Positions 15,757-23,994 of a stretch of 35,014 nt of DNA are shown piece after piece (the stretch's first letter is position 1; each line of letters starts with the position of its first letter). A program made the translations under genes and the position numbers. A model generated the notes under the pieces. It worked only from the letters and a program-made list of their open reading frames with translations, had not been told where the DNA came from and ran no database searches. Origin of the DNA: Bacillota bacterium (lineage in GTDB: Bacteria; Bacillota; Clostridia; Christensenellales; SZUA-584); the NCBI GenBank assembly GCA_023397655.1, contig JAEWTW010000005.1, forward strand, positions 1 through 35,014. The letters run 5' to 3'.

Positions 15757-15792
15757 TTGACATCTGAAACCTGATGGATTATAACAATAATC
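15757..15792 (+). promoter_or_regulatory. Promoter with overlapping inverted repeat (candidate BlaI-type operator)
   Basis: TTGACA at 15757-15762 and TATAAC at 15780-15785 are 17 bases apart. A perfect inverted repeat GATTAT-aaca-ATAATC at 15777-15792 covers the -10 box and the start region. A repressor bound there would block RNA polymerase. BlaI/MecI proteins bind inverted repeats over their own promoters, so autoregulation by the adjacent gene is the natural inference. The sequence differs from the TACA/TGTA operators of staphylococcal BlaI. Confidence 0.72.
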
Positions 15793-15832
15793 ATAAGCTT
15801 GCACAATTAATCTGAGGATTGGAGACGCAAAC

Positions 15833-16216
15833 GTGAAAGAGACGTTGACTTATCCGGAATGGATGGTGATGTCGGCACTGTGGGGCAAGGACCCGCAGAC
15901 GCTGTCCGAAGTAATTGAAGCCATGGGCGATACGATGGACTGGAGTTACCGCACGTACGCGTCTTACCTGCGCAAGCTCAGTGAGAAGGGCTTCGTGGGG
16001 GTGGAAGCACGCGGCCGCGATAACTTCTATTATCCGCTGGTGGGTAAGGATGAATGCATACGCGCGGAGAGCCGGGGGCTGCTGCGCAAGGTCAGTGAAG
16101 GCAGCGCCAAGCAGCTGCTGGTCTGCATGATCGAGGAGAGCGGTTTGACGACCAAGGATCATGATGAGTTAATGAAGTTGCTGGATGAGCTCACGCAGGG
16201 AGGACTGCAGAAATGA
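15833..16216 (+). CDS. BlaI/MecI-family transcriptional repressor
   Basis: BlaI-type proteins are winged-helix dimers that repress their targets until a partner M56 protease triggers their cleavage. This 127-residue protein (family about 120-130) starts at GTG 15833, eight bases after GGAG. It shows the family N-terminus LTYPEWMVMSALWGKDPQTLSEV, a recognition-helix region with WSYRTYASYLRKLSEKGFV (compare the T-V-x-T-x-L-x-R-L-x-x-K-G pattern), the wing EARGRDNFYYPLV, and a helical dimerisation tail with LLVCMIEESGL. The stop overlaps the start of the M56-LCP gene (ATGA). The order repressor first, then sensor, in one transcript suits a self-contained stress switch. Confidence 0.9.
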   Translation: MKETLTYPEWMVMSALWGKDPQTLSEVIEAMGDTMDWSYRTYASYLRKLSEKGFVGVEARGRDNFYYPLVGKDECIRAESRGLLRKVSEGSAKQLLVCMIEESGLTTKDHDELMKLLDELTQGGLQK

Positions 16217-18618
16217 ATGTTCTGCGCGCATTGCTCGAAATCACAGTTTATTCGGCAATACTGTTTGTGATCATAATCCTGTTTCGCGCTATTGCGAAGA
16301 AGCATGCGTCACCCGCCATGCTGTATGCCGTGTGGTTTATATTGATCGCGCGGCTGCTGATACCGGTGACGGTGGGTGGCATTTCTTTGATCGTTATTCC
16401 CGTACAGCCGTCGGCTGCTCAGTCGCAGCAGCCCGTGCTGTCTCCTTCAGCGGAAGACATCACAGCAATTGAACAGAACTTCGTTCAAGAGCCCTTTGCG
16501 CCTGCGGGTGAGACGCTGCCTGACGAGCGCTATGATGCCGGGGAGACGGAGACTTACTTCGCAGCTGCTGATTCCACGCCGAGTATTGCTGCGGTTGACT
16601 TTGACTGGGTGACGCTGCTGATTGCGCTTTGGATTGCGGGAATGACGCTCCTGCTGTTGAATGTCGTGGTTGCATTTGAGCGTCTGAACAGGAGGCTCCG
16701 CATAGCCCCGGCGTTGCCGGAAAGATGGCAGGAGACAGCGCAGCGCATTAAGCGGGAGTTGGGCGTTCGTGAGGATGTCCGTTTTGTGATGCTGGCAAGC
16801 TTTGCGTCTCCTGCGCTCAGCGCCAGCCTGCGCCCCACAGTCGTGCTGCCGATGGAACTGGTGTGGCAGGAGGACGAGGCTGCGATCGAGTTTGCGCTGC
16901 GTCACGAGCTGATGCATGTGAAGCGCCATGATCATTTTGTCTGCCTGCTGCTGACTTTGCTGAAGGCCGTATACTGGTTCAACCCCATTGTCTGGCTTGG
17001 CTCATGGCTGATGAGGCTGGACATGGAGACGGCCTGCGACAGCTTGGTGGTTAAGGAACTGGATGACATGGTGAAGAAGCAGTATGCCGCCACGATCATC
17101 GGCATGTATGCCAAGCCACAGCCGCGCTTCGTGCTGGGTATGGCGATGGGACACACGCGCAGGACTGCCGAACGACGCGTACGCGGGCTTTTTATGCGCA
17201 GCCGGAGCCGCAGAAGTACTGTTGTGGCTGCGGTAATGTTGGCTGGAATTATGCTGGTTGCGTGCTTTACGACGGCATGCCAGCCGGTGACCGCGGAGCC
17301 GGGCATTGAGGTGGCGGCTGTAGGCGACGTGGCGCCGGTGAGCTCAAATTCGTATGGTGCGGCTGAGCCCGTCAGCGCAGAGGTGCCGGACCTGGAATAC
17401 ACGTTGACCGATACCGGTTATTTAAAGGATATTGTCAACATCATGCTCATTGGCGTTGATCACGCGGTGGAGCGCGACACATGGAGCGGCAAGAAGGCGT
17501 TTCATTCCGATGTTATGATCGTGCTGTCCGTCAACAAGGCGACGGGTGCGGTGAACATGATCTCTTTTCCGCGCGATACATACGCCGAAATACCCGGCGT
17601 AGACGGCATATACAAGCTGAACGCGTCCATCGACTGCGGCGGCGGCTGGCCTTCCGAGGCAGGCTTCCGAAAAGTCATGGATGCGGCGGAATGGATGCTG
17701 GACGGCATACCGGTGGACTACTACTATGCGGCGGATATGAACGCTGTGAAGGGTCTGGTGGACGCCATCGGGGGCGTACAAAACTTCGATGTGGAGATGG
17801 GCTTCATGATGCAGGGCCGCACGTATACCACGGGCGTACAGGACATGGACGGGCAGGCTGTGCTGGACTACCTGCGCGTACGCAAAGGCATCGAGGAAGC
17901 GGGAGATATCAACCGCATCAACCGCCAGAAGAAGATGCTGGTGGCCATATTTGACAAGATCAAGCAGAACGGGCTGCTGACCAGCATACCGCAGCTACTG
18001 GATGCGTTTGAGGGCAGCCTGTATACCAACACCAGTCTGGCGCAGACGACGGCGCTCACGGCATTGGCCTGCGACGTGGACCCTGCCAGTATCGGCATGT
18101 ATTCGATGGACGGCCGCTACGAGAATATATTCAACTGGAATTTTGTAATTACCGATCAGGAAAAGCGCGTGGAGCTGATCAAACAGATCTACGGCGTGGA
18201 GGTACCGCAGTACGAGGATTATACATCGAATGCGGCCAACACACGCTGGGAGAACATGCGTGCCCTGGTGATACAGCAACAGGCGAATACCGTGCTGACA
18301 CAGGTACGCGCCATGCTGGACGCCGATGCGTTATTACCCGTCTATGTGCCGCCGAAGCCAAAATCCGGCGCAGTGACGCCCGACAGCTACCGGCAATACA
18401 TGCTGGACGGCTCTGTTTGGGAGCTGTACTTCAAGGCGGTCAACGAAAGCGAGACGCTGCTGGGCAAAACCACGTGGGAGGAACAGCAAGCTGCCAGCGA
18501 TCTGCTGCAGAACGACGTGGAGGTGTTGTGCGATAAGCTCGGCATGACGCTGGATAAGTACCGCTGGCGCGTCAACTACGAAGAGGAAACGAATGAAATT
18601 CAGGTAGATTTCAACTGA
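16213..18618 (+). CDS. BlaR1-like M56 metallopeptidase fused to an extracellular LCP (LytR-CpsA-Psr) domain
   Basis: This 801-residue membrane protein joins two known modules. N-terminal part: membrane segments near 7-25, 37-63 and 132-154, then a cytoplasmic M56 zinc protease with H231-E232-L-M-H235 (RHELMHVKRHD) and E272-x3-D276 (METACDS), and a fourth membrane segment near 336-356. C-terminal part, predicted outside: an LCP domain (about 406-585) with NIMLIGVDH, HSDVMIVLSVN, ISFPRDTYAEIPG, YKLNASI, VDAIGGV and a final R-x-R ... DINRINRQ basic set. LCP enzymes attach polymers such as teichoic acids to peptidoglycan. Residues 600-801 match nothing I know. In BlaR1 and MecR1 the fourth part is a penicillin-binding sensor, so LCP may be the sensor here or an enzyme controlled by the protease. 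The BlaI-like gene overlaps upstream. Confidence 0.88.
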   Translation: MNVLRALLEITVYSAILFVIIILFRAIAKKHASPAMLYAVWFILIARLLIPVTVGGISLIVIPVQPSAAQSQQPVLSPSAEDITAIEQNFVQEPFAPAGETLPDERYDAGETETYFAAADSTPSIAAVDFDWVTLLIALWIAGMTLLLLNVVVAFERLNRRLRIAPALPERWQETAQRIKRELGVREDVRFVMLASFASPALSASLRPTVVLPMELVWQEDEAAIEFALRHELMHVKRHDHFVCLLLTLLKAVYWFNPIVWLGSWLMRLDMETACDSLVVKELDDMVKKQYAATIIGMYAKPQPRFVLGMAMGHTRRTAERRVRGLFMRSRSRRSTVVAAVMLAGIMLVACFTTACQPVTAEPGIEVAAVGDVAPVSSNSYGAAEPVSAEVPDLEYTLTDTGYLKDIVNIMLIGVDHAVERDTWSGKKAFHSDVMIVLSVNKATGAVNMISFPRDTYAEIPGVDGIYKLNASIDCGGGWPSEAGFRKVMDAAEWMLDGIPVDYYYAADMNAVKGLVDAIGGVQNFDVEMGFMMQGRTYTTGVQDMDGQAVLDYLRVRKGIEEAGDINRINRQKKMLVAIFDKIKQNGLLTSIPQLLDAFEGSLYTNTSLAQTTALTALACDVDPASIGMYSMDGRYENIFNWNFVITDQEKRVELIKQIYGVEVPQYEDYTSNAANTRWENMRALVIQQQANTVLTQVRAMLDADALLPVYVPPKPKSGAVTPDSYRQYMLDGSVWELYFKAVNESETLLGKTTWEEQQAASDLLQNDVEVLCDKLGMTLDKYRWRVNYEEETNEIQVDFN

Positions 18619-18751
18619 TACTATATGCTATGCCACCAACTGCGATCTCAGGGACCCGGCCTTAGCCGCTTTGCCGTGAACGCCATGGGCGGCAGCGTGA
18701 TCGGCATGACTGCCGGATATTATGTTTACCACCACTCACTCATAAATTGCG

Positions 18752-18783
18752 AAAGCCCGCGCCATAAGAGAGCCGGGCTTTTC
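18752..18783 (+). terminator. Intrinsic terminator of the BlaI/M56-LCP operon
   Basis: AAAGCCCG (18752-18759) pairs with CGGGCTTT (18774-18781), with the T run continuing. It lies about 130 bases after the M56-LCP stop. The gap before it (18619-18751) shows no convincing gene. Confidence 0.78.
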
Positions 18784-18909
18784 GCTTGCATGTCGGCACA
18801 CTGCAGCTTAAGTAAACAGGATGGCATTGATGACATTGGACAGGATTATGGAAAATAAGGTAAACTGAGGGTAGGTGAGTGATATAGTGATTAACGGAGG
18901 GCACGGTCG

Positions 18910-19401
18910 ATGTTGGCTAAAACAAAGCGGTGCAGAAAAGCGGCAACCGGAGGGGCTATTCTTCTGGTCATATGTGTGCTGATATTTGCTGGGTTGCTTG
19001 CCGCTGGTGTATTCCAATCTCGTGATATTATCTCAGTCAGCGTCACGTACGATGCCGATCCATACAACGAAGGGAAGAGCGACCCGCACACGTATGCGGT
19101 CACTGACGAGGAGGACATCGCTTTCCTTGAGGATACGCTGCGCGGTATGAAACCGCTTATGAGCGGTGGTAATTGCCCATTTAAGCAGATTGTGCTGCAT
19201 GTAACGTATGCGGACAAGCGGGAAATAAATTATTATCCGGCGTGCGACAGCTGCAATACCATAGCTGCTAACGATCCGGACAGTGGCGGAAATCACTTTC
19301 AAATAGAGCAGATAAGTCTGTATGAGTTCAGACAGAGAATAAGCCGATACATACCGGCGCTGACAGACGACGGTAACTGGTGGATGGAGGCGCTGGGGTA
19401 A
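18910..19401 (+). CDS. Hypothetical membrane-anchored protein
   Basis: This 163-residue protein starts at ATG 18910, about nine bases after GGAGG. A basic N-terminus (KTKRCRKAA) is followed by one membrane segment (about 14-36), so the rest probably faces outside. The outer part has two cysteines in PACDSCN and one in GGNCPF, strand-like segments (IVLHVTYADKREINYYPA) and an acidic character. I recognise no family. It stands between the terminator of the M56-LCP operon and a convergent gene pair, with only 23 bases to the neighbour's stop, so a shared or very short terminator region is implied. Confidence 0.72.
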   Translation: MLAKTKRCRKAATGGAILLVICVLIFAGLLAAGVFQSRDIISVSVTYDADPYNEGKSDPHTYAVTDEEDIAFLEDTLRGMKPLMSGGNCPFKQIVLHVTYADKREINYYPACDSCNTIAANDPDSGGNHFQIEQISLYEFRQRISRYIPALTDDGNWWMEALG

Positions 19402-19424
19402 ACTGATTGGTACAAGCAGTGACA

Positions 19425-20126
19425 TCAGAAGTGCAGGCGTTTTGTGATCTCGTGCTGGACCTGCTTGTTTCTGTCCAGCAGCAACAGCAGCCCCGCAATG
19501 GCGAGACAGGGTGCCACGACGAACCATGACCATAGCAGCGACACTGCACCGGTTTGATAGATATCCAGCAGCCATTCCAAAAGTACGACCATCAGCGCAA
19601 CGGCTGTGCTGATGACAGCAGCCAACGCCAGCACAGGCAGCTTTTTTCGGGACAGGAATATAAAAAGCAGCCATGCCAGATAGCAGTATACCGCTAGGGG
19701 GAGAGCCACGAACTGATACCAGCTGTTCACCGGAAACGGGTAAGCGATCAATCCAAGGCCGATGAGGGCGGCAATCAGGTCGGCAAACAGCATTTTTTTA
19801 TAAGTAAACCGCGCAAAAAAGAACGGAGATGTGCAGAAAGCCCAGAGCATGAATATGCTGGCTGAGACAAATATGGACCACGTCAGCCGCATGTCGTAAA
19901 GCAGGTTGAGCAGCAGGCACGTGGCGATGGGCACTACGGCAATGATGGCGTTGAATTTGATCCAGAACCCGCGATTAATCTTTTTTTGCTCGTCCCGGTT
20001 CTTCGGAAATGTGTTTGATTTTACATCCGGAATCGGATCCATCGGATTGATTACGATGACATTGCACAGCGGGCAGCTTCTCTGAGCACGCTCCAGCTCG
20101 ACCCCGCAATTGACACAGTACGACAT
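19425..20126 (-). CDS. Zinc-ribbon membrane protein (DUF6320-like)
   Basis: This 233-residue protein begins with a zinc-ribbon of two CxxC pairs (C4, C7, C18, C21; CVNCG and CPLC), a linker, and then about six hydrophobic segments between 55 and 220. It ends in a charged tail. The ribosome site GGGGGATATAAA lies in the last bases of the upstream acyltransferase-like gene, so the two are almost certainly co-translated. I recall zinc-ribbon membrane proteins of this shape (DUF6320) next to alcohol-acetyltransferase-like proteins in Firmicutes, which fits, but the number is from memory. Its role is unknown; a membrane partner of the acyltransferase is an inference from the pairing. Confidence 0.75.
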   Translation of the reverse strand: MSYCVNCGVELERAQRSCPLCNVIVINPMDPIPDVKSNTFPKNRDEQKKINRGFWIKFNAIIAVVPIATCLLLNLLYDMRLTWSIFVSASIFMLWAFCTSPFFFARFTYKKMLFADLIAALIGLGLIAYPFPVNSWYQFVALPLAVYCYLAWLLFIFLSRKKLPVLALAAVISTAVALMVVLLEWLLDIYQTGAVSLLWSWFVVAPCLAIAGLLLLLDRNKQVQHEITKRLHF

Positions 20127-20127
20127 T

Positions 20128-21420
20128 TTATATCCCCCTGTTGGTTTCCAGCTTCACGTGGATGCCCATTTGGACCAGAAAAGTAAAGAACTCTTTTTCC
20201 ACATTTGCTTCCTTGATCGTGCTGGAAAAGCAGATGTTCATCACGCCCTTGAACGCACAGACCGCACAGTTGACCCGGTAAAACCGGGGAGCGCCCAGCA
20301 TGGCATCGAACCGCTCAACGTGGGCGGCCATCGGCTCAGGCATGTCCATCACGCCGATATTGGACATGGCGCTGGTCATACGACTTTCGCCTGTCAGATA
20401 GAAGATGATGTTGATGACTAGATTTTTCAAAATCAGCGGCATCATGCGCACCAGTATGTTTTTCTCAGCTTTCACATTTTTGGACATCCGGGCAGCAAGA
20501 TGCTTTTTTGTTAGTTCACCTCGCAAATAATGGTGGACCATCCGCGCGACCTCTTCGAACGTGTAATCCCCCCAGCTGGCGTTGATCAGCGGGTTCACAT
20601 ATGATGAAAAGTTGCGCAGCGTTATCGATGGGAAAAAAGCGCGAAGGTTGACCGGCACTGAGACTTTGACGGGACGTATGCGCCGGGAACCGTCGTTTTT
20701 CTGCACGTTGTATAGTGCGAACATGTAAGCGGCGACCAGGAACTCGGTAACGGAGACCTGATATTTCTTCGCGGCTGCTTTGATGTCCTGAACGGACACA
20801 AGGCCGCAGATCACATACAGCGTATGGCCTTTCTCTTTCGTGCCGCGGATGTGGTAAGCCCGCTCCTCTTTCCAGGGGCGAACAGCTTTTTTGTTATAAT
20901 AGCGCAGAAAGGAGTCTTCTGTCTCCGCGTCTTCGGGAGACTCGCTGCAATCGAGAACGCCTTGCCCGGCAGGGATATCGTATCCCTTTTGCTTCAGATA
21001 TTCGGCCACCAGCGTTTTGAGGAAGACGATACCGCCGTAACCGTCTGAGATAGAGTGGAAGACCTCCAGAGATATGCGCTTGTCGTGCACGCGGACTCTG
21101 AAAAGATGGCCGCCTTTTTTTTCATCCTGTAAGCGGATACACGGGTTGACAGCATCGTCTTCAACGATGACGCGGTTCGGATTCTTCTCAAAATAGTACC
21201 AGAACAGACCCGCTTTCAGGCGGCAGGAGAACAGGTCGATACGGCTCACCGTGATGTCCAGCGCGCGCTGAAGGATGTCTTTATCGACCGGTTCATAGAG
21301 CTTGACTGAAACGCGGTATATCGACATCCATCTGCGGCTGCTGATTGCCGGATACAGTTTGGCCGCGTTATCAAGCTTGTACCAATTTTGCTGATCTGTC
21401 TTTTTCATTGAAAACAGCAT
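20128..21420 (-). CDS. Condensation/alcohol O-acetyltransferase-like protein
   Basis: This protein of about 430 residues has the chloramphenicol acetyltransferase/condensation-domain fold pattern: HSISDGYGG, with the HxxxDG catalytic motif (His131 and Asp135 if counted from GTG 21447), and a second-half segment with NFSSYVNPLI and SNIGVMDMPEP. Related proteins move acyl groups to alcohols or condense acyl units; the substrate is unknown. Three starts are possible: GTG 21447, ATG 21420 and ATG 21408. I give 21420, with GAGAG nearby; MKKTDQQNWYKLDNAAKLYPA from 21408 looks most like the family start. It is paired with the zinc-ribbon membrane protein and lies after the noc terminator. Confidence 0.78.
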   Translation of the reverse strand: MLFSMKKTDQQNWYKLDNAAKLYPAISSRRWMSIYRVSVKLYEPVDKDILQRALDITVSRIDLFSCRLKAGLFWYYFEKNPNRVIVEDDAVNPCIRLQDEKKGGHLFRVRVHDKRISLEVFHSISDGYGGIVFLKTLVAEYLKQKGYDIPAGQGVLDCSESPEDAETEDSFLRYYNKKAVRPWKEERAYHIRGTKEKGHTLYVICGLVSVQDIKAAAKKYQVSVTEFLVAAYMFALYNVQKNDGSRRIRPVKVSVPVNLRAFFPSITLRNFSSYVNPLINASWGDYTFEEVARMVHHYLRGELTKKHLAARMSKNVKAEKNILVRMMPLILKNLVINIIFYLTGESRMTSAMSNIGVMDMPEPMAAHVERFDAMLGAPRFYRVNCAVCAFKGVMNICFSSTIKEANVEKEFFTFLVQMGIHVKLETNRGI

Positions 21421-21461
21421 ACTCTCATTACGGTGATAACACAACACAGAAACCTGAGCAC

Positions 21462-21504
21462 AAAAAAAATAGGGCGGAACGGAGGCTCTTCGCCAGGTTC
21501 CGCC
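21462..21504 (-). terminator. Intrinsic terminator of noc
   Basis: On the minus strand GGCGGAAC and GTTCCGCC (21497-21504 and 21473-21480) form an eight-pair stem with a 16-base loop, then CTA and eight T. Confidence 0.88.
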
Positions 21505-21551
21505 AATAGTAGGGGTATTGGGGACAAGTTAGGGGTTACAAGCTATGAAAC

Positions 21552-22400
21552 CTACTTGGCAAGCTCAATGCTGATGGAGACCTTGTCTTTGCTCTCCAAT
21601 GCTTCGTAGGTGACTTTGACACCGGATTTCTTGATGCGCGACAGAGCCTTTTTGATCGTGTTGATGTAGATGCGGTAGTCCCGCATGATGCATACCACAT
21701 GCTGACCCGACAGGTTCGGGGGCTCCTCGCCGTACAGCTTGCAGAGCAGCTTCTCCACGATCTCCTCCGTCATCTTGACGGACAGGTTCTTCTGCGCGAT
21801 GTCCTTGATGAGGCGCACTTGCGCATCCTCGTTGTGCAGCCGCAGCAGTGCGCGCGCATGGCGCTCCGAAAGCTTGTAAGTGGTGATGAGTTCCTTGACG
21901 CCTGCGGGCAGCTTTAAAATCCGCATTTTGTTGGCCACGGTGCTCTGGTTTTTTCCGAGGCGACGCGCCAGCTCCTCCTGCGTTAAGCCATGCTCCTTCA
22001 TCAGGCACATATAGCCTTCCGCTTCCTCAAAGAAATGCAGATTCTCGCGCTGCAGGTTCTCGATCAGCGCGATGACCGCGCTGTCCTCGTCTATGGCCGG
22101 CTGCACAAAAGCTTTGATGTGCGTATAACCGGCTTTGCATACGGCGCGCCAACGGCGTTCTCCCGCGATGATCTCATAATAGTTATGGCTGAGTTTTCTC
22201 ACTGTGATAGGCTGCAGCAGCCCGTACTGCTTGATGGAATGCGCCAGCTCTGAGAGGCTGTCCTCCGTGAACACGCGGCGGGGCTGATAGGGATTGGGGC
22301 GGATGTAATCCACCGGGATGACTTCCAGCGTGTTGCTCTGGCTTTTGTCCATGCTGAATTTGCGCACGTTGTCAGCGTTCGTCTTCTGAATCTTCAACAA
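21552..22400 (-). CDS. noc: Nucleoid occlusion protein Noc (ParB family)
   Basis: Noc binds specific chromosomal sites and blocks division over the nucleoid in Bacillus; ParB is the related segregation protein. This 282-residue protein has the CTP-binding ParB motifs GERRWRA (80-86) and ENLQREN (114-120) and a helix-turn-helix LTQEELARRLGKNQSTVANKMRILKL (about 139-164). I favour Noc over ParB because STVANK, ERHARALL, the NLSVKMTE segment and the C-terminal INTIKKALSRIKKSGV closely follow Bacillus Noc, and because no parA is adjacent. Start is TTG 22400, about ten bases after GGAG; an inner ATG would remove 16 residues. A strong terminator follows. Confidence 0.82.
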   Translation of the reverse strand: MLKIQKTNADNVRKFSMDKSQSNTLEVIPVDYIRPNPYQPRRVFTEDSLSELAHSIKQYGLLQPITVRKLSHNYYEIIAGERRWRAVCKAGYTHIKAFVQPAIDEDSAVIALIENLQRENLHFFEEAEGYMCLMKEHGLTQEELARRLGKNQSTVANKMRILKLPAGVKELITTYKLSERHARALLRLHNEDAQVRLIKDIAQKNLSVKMTEEIVEKLLCKLYGEEPPNLSGQHVVCIMRDYRIYINTIKKALSRIKKSGVKVTYEALESKDKVSISIELAK

Positions 22401-22543
22401 TATTAAAACACTCCTTTACACGGGCGCAGAGCGCCCAAAACAAATAATTAATGAGAAAAACCATTTTACTGTATTTTTTTGAATCCAATTAAAAGCACAA
22501 TTCGGCATATTTAATGAGAGTCCTTTGCAGTCAACAATAACTC

Positions 22544-22566
22544 CCACTATACGACATAAATAGTGG
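22544..22566. promoter_or_regulatory. Inverted repeat upstream of noc
   Basis: CCACTAT and ATAGTGG flank a nine-base spacer. On the minus strand it sits about ten bases upstream of a possible -35 (TTGACT, 22529-22534) for noc, whose matching -10 (AATATG) is weak. It may be an operator. The 213-base gap between rlmH and noc is AT-rich and holds no gene. Confidence 0.4.
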
Positions 22567-22613
22567 AATATTTGTGTGAATCAACGGTTGTTTGTCGAAA
22601 AATATAATTTATG

Positions 22614-23078
22614 CTATTTATGATAGGTGCGCCCAGAGCCGATCATGAAGGCGCGGTAGATTTGTTCCAGCAGCACGATGCGGAAGAGTTGGTGGGGCAT
22701 GGTGAGGTCTGAAAAGGAGACGGTACGCGTGGCTTTAGCCTTGAAGGCGGCGGAGAGGCCATGAGAACCGCCGATGGCGAAAGAGATGTCGCTCTCATGC
22801 TGCATGACGAGTGATGCAAACTGTTCGGAGGTCATCCGCTCACCTTCGGGGGACAGCGCGATCAGCGCACCGCGGGATGCGGACAGCAGCGCTTCGCTTT
22901 CTTCGGCGCAGGCTTTGTCGATGAGCGCCGCAGAAGGGTTTGCGGGCAGCGCCGCTTCCTTCTTTTCGACAATCTCCAAGCGGCAAAAAGCAGACAGGCG
23001 CTTGACATATTCGGCCTGTGCCATCTGCAGATACTTTTCTTTCAGCTTTCCGACGCACATTACGCGGACATTGGGCAT
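22614..23078 (-). CDS. rlmH: 23S rRNA (pseudouridine1915-N3)-methyltransferase RlmH
   Basis: RlmH methylates pseudouridine 1915 of helix 69 in 23S rRNA on the assembled 70S ribosome, using S-adenosylmethionine. The 154-residue SPOUT enzyme has the knot motif FAIGGSHGL (GGSHG 103-107), SFSDLTMPHQLFRIVLLEQIYRA and the conserved C-terminal YHK. Length matches the family (about 155-160). TAGGAGTCAAGC precedes ATG 23078. It follows the WalJ-like gene by nine bases, a pair frequent in Bacillota close to the replication origin. Confidence 0.95.
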   Translation of the reverse strand: MPNVRVMCVGKLKEKYLQMAQAEYVKRLSAFCRLEIVEKKEAALPANPSAALIDKACAEESEALLSASRGALIALSPEGERMTSEQFASLVMQHESDISFAIGGSHGLSAAFKAKATRTVSFSDLTMPHQLFRIVLLEQIYRAFMIGSGRTYHK

Positions 23079-23087
23079 GCTTGACTC

Positions 23088-23882
23088 CTATCTGATGTGG
23101 AAGCGGCCGGTAACGCGGTCCCGGAAGGCAAGGCCGAGGTTGACGTCCTGCCCCGGCGTGAGCCCTTGGGCCATCAGCGCGTCGGTGACGGTGCGAAACG
23201 CGAGGTGCTCCGAGTTGTTCTCCTTGCTGAGGTGTCCCAGCAGTATGGACGAAACGCCTGCGCACGCGAGCTTGACGGCGGCGTCCGCCGCGTCGTCGTT
23301 GGACAGGTGGCCGCGGCGTGATTTGATGCGTACTTTAAGCTCATACGGATAGCGGCCTGCGCTGAGCATCTCGAGATCGTGGTTGGCCTCGAGCAGAACA
23401 AGGTCGCACGCGTGCAGGCGGTACTCCACGGCCTGCGGGAAATAGCCAAGGTCGGTCGCAACGGCGAGCTTGCTGTGGCCGGCGGCCACGCAGTAACCCA
23501 TGGGATCTGCCGCGTCGTGCGATATCTCAAACGGCTCGATCAGCAGGTCGTCGATGTAGAACGGGTCCTTGTCGATCACGCGGACCAGCGCGCTGCGCAC
23601 GTTGCCCAGTTTGTCGCCGCAGGCCTCCCATGTGAGCGCGTTGGCAAAGACGGGAATATTGTGACGGCGCGACAATATGCCCGCGCCCTGTATATGGTCG
23701 CTGTGCTCATGTGTGATGAGTATGCCTTTGATGTCGTCGATGGTTTCTCCAATGCCGTGCAGCGCTTCCTCCATCCGTTTGCCGGACACACCCGCGTCGA
23801 TGAGTATCTTTGAGCGTTCGGAGGAGACGAGTATCGCGTTGCCGGACGAGCCGGAGAACAGGGGGGTGAGTGACAGTGCCAT
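23088..23882 (-). CDS. MBL-fold metallohydrolase, YycJ/WalJ-like
   Basis: This 264-residue metallo-beta-lactamase-fold protein has LFSGSSGNAILV near the N-terminus, the metal motif THEHSDH at 57-63, and HDAADPMGY and LLEANHD in order, matching YycJ (WalJ). YycJ is proposed to be a DNA exonuclease active in repair or cell-wall/division coordination; its exact role is unsettled. GGAAGGACTT leads directly into ATG 23882. The usual walR-walK partners are not in this window, so I leave the symbol blank. Forms a two-gene unit with rlmH. Confidence 0.87.
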   Translation of the reverse strand: MALSLTPLFSGSSGNAILVSSERSKILIDAGVSGKRMEEALHGIGETIDDIKGILITHEHSDHIQGAGILSRRHNIPVFANALTWEACGDKLGNVRSALVRVIDKDPFYIDDLLIEPFEISHDAADPMGYCVAAGHSKLAVATDLGYFPQAVEYRLHACDLVLLEANHDLEMLSAGRYPYELKVRIKSRRGHLSNDDAADAAVKLACAGVSSILLGHLSKENNSEHLAFRTVTDALMAQGLTPGQDVNLGLAFRDRVTGRFHIR

Positions 23883-23941
23883 AAGTCCTTCCTTTCGTGG
23901 ATCGCTTCATTATAGCATAAGCCGCAGCCAAAATGCATGTG

Positions 23942-23971
23942 TTGATTTATGGCGTTCGGCTGTGATATGGT
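23942..23971 (+). promoter_or_regulatory. Possible promoter of cobO
   Basis: TTGATT (23942-23947), 18 bases, then TATGGT (23966-23971) preceded by TGA, an extended -10. The 112-base gap between the divergent starts is too short for a normal cobalamin riboswitch, and none is recognisable. Confidence 0.5.
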
Positions 23972-23994
23972 AACTAAAGAAAGGCGGTTGTGAA

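Noticed and set aside
18625..18858. 77-codon plus-strand frame after the M56-LCP gene
   Set aside because: No ribosome site, and it reads through the terminator hairpin at 18,752-18,783. The GGSVIGMTAGYY stretch looked gene-like but is not enough.
23883..23994. Cobalamin riboswitch before cobO
   Set aside because: Only 112 bases separate the divergent starts and no B12-box-like conserved core is recognisable.
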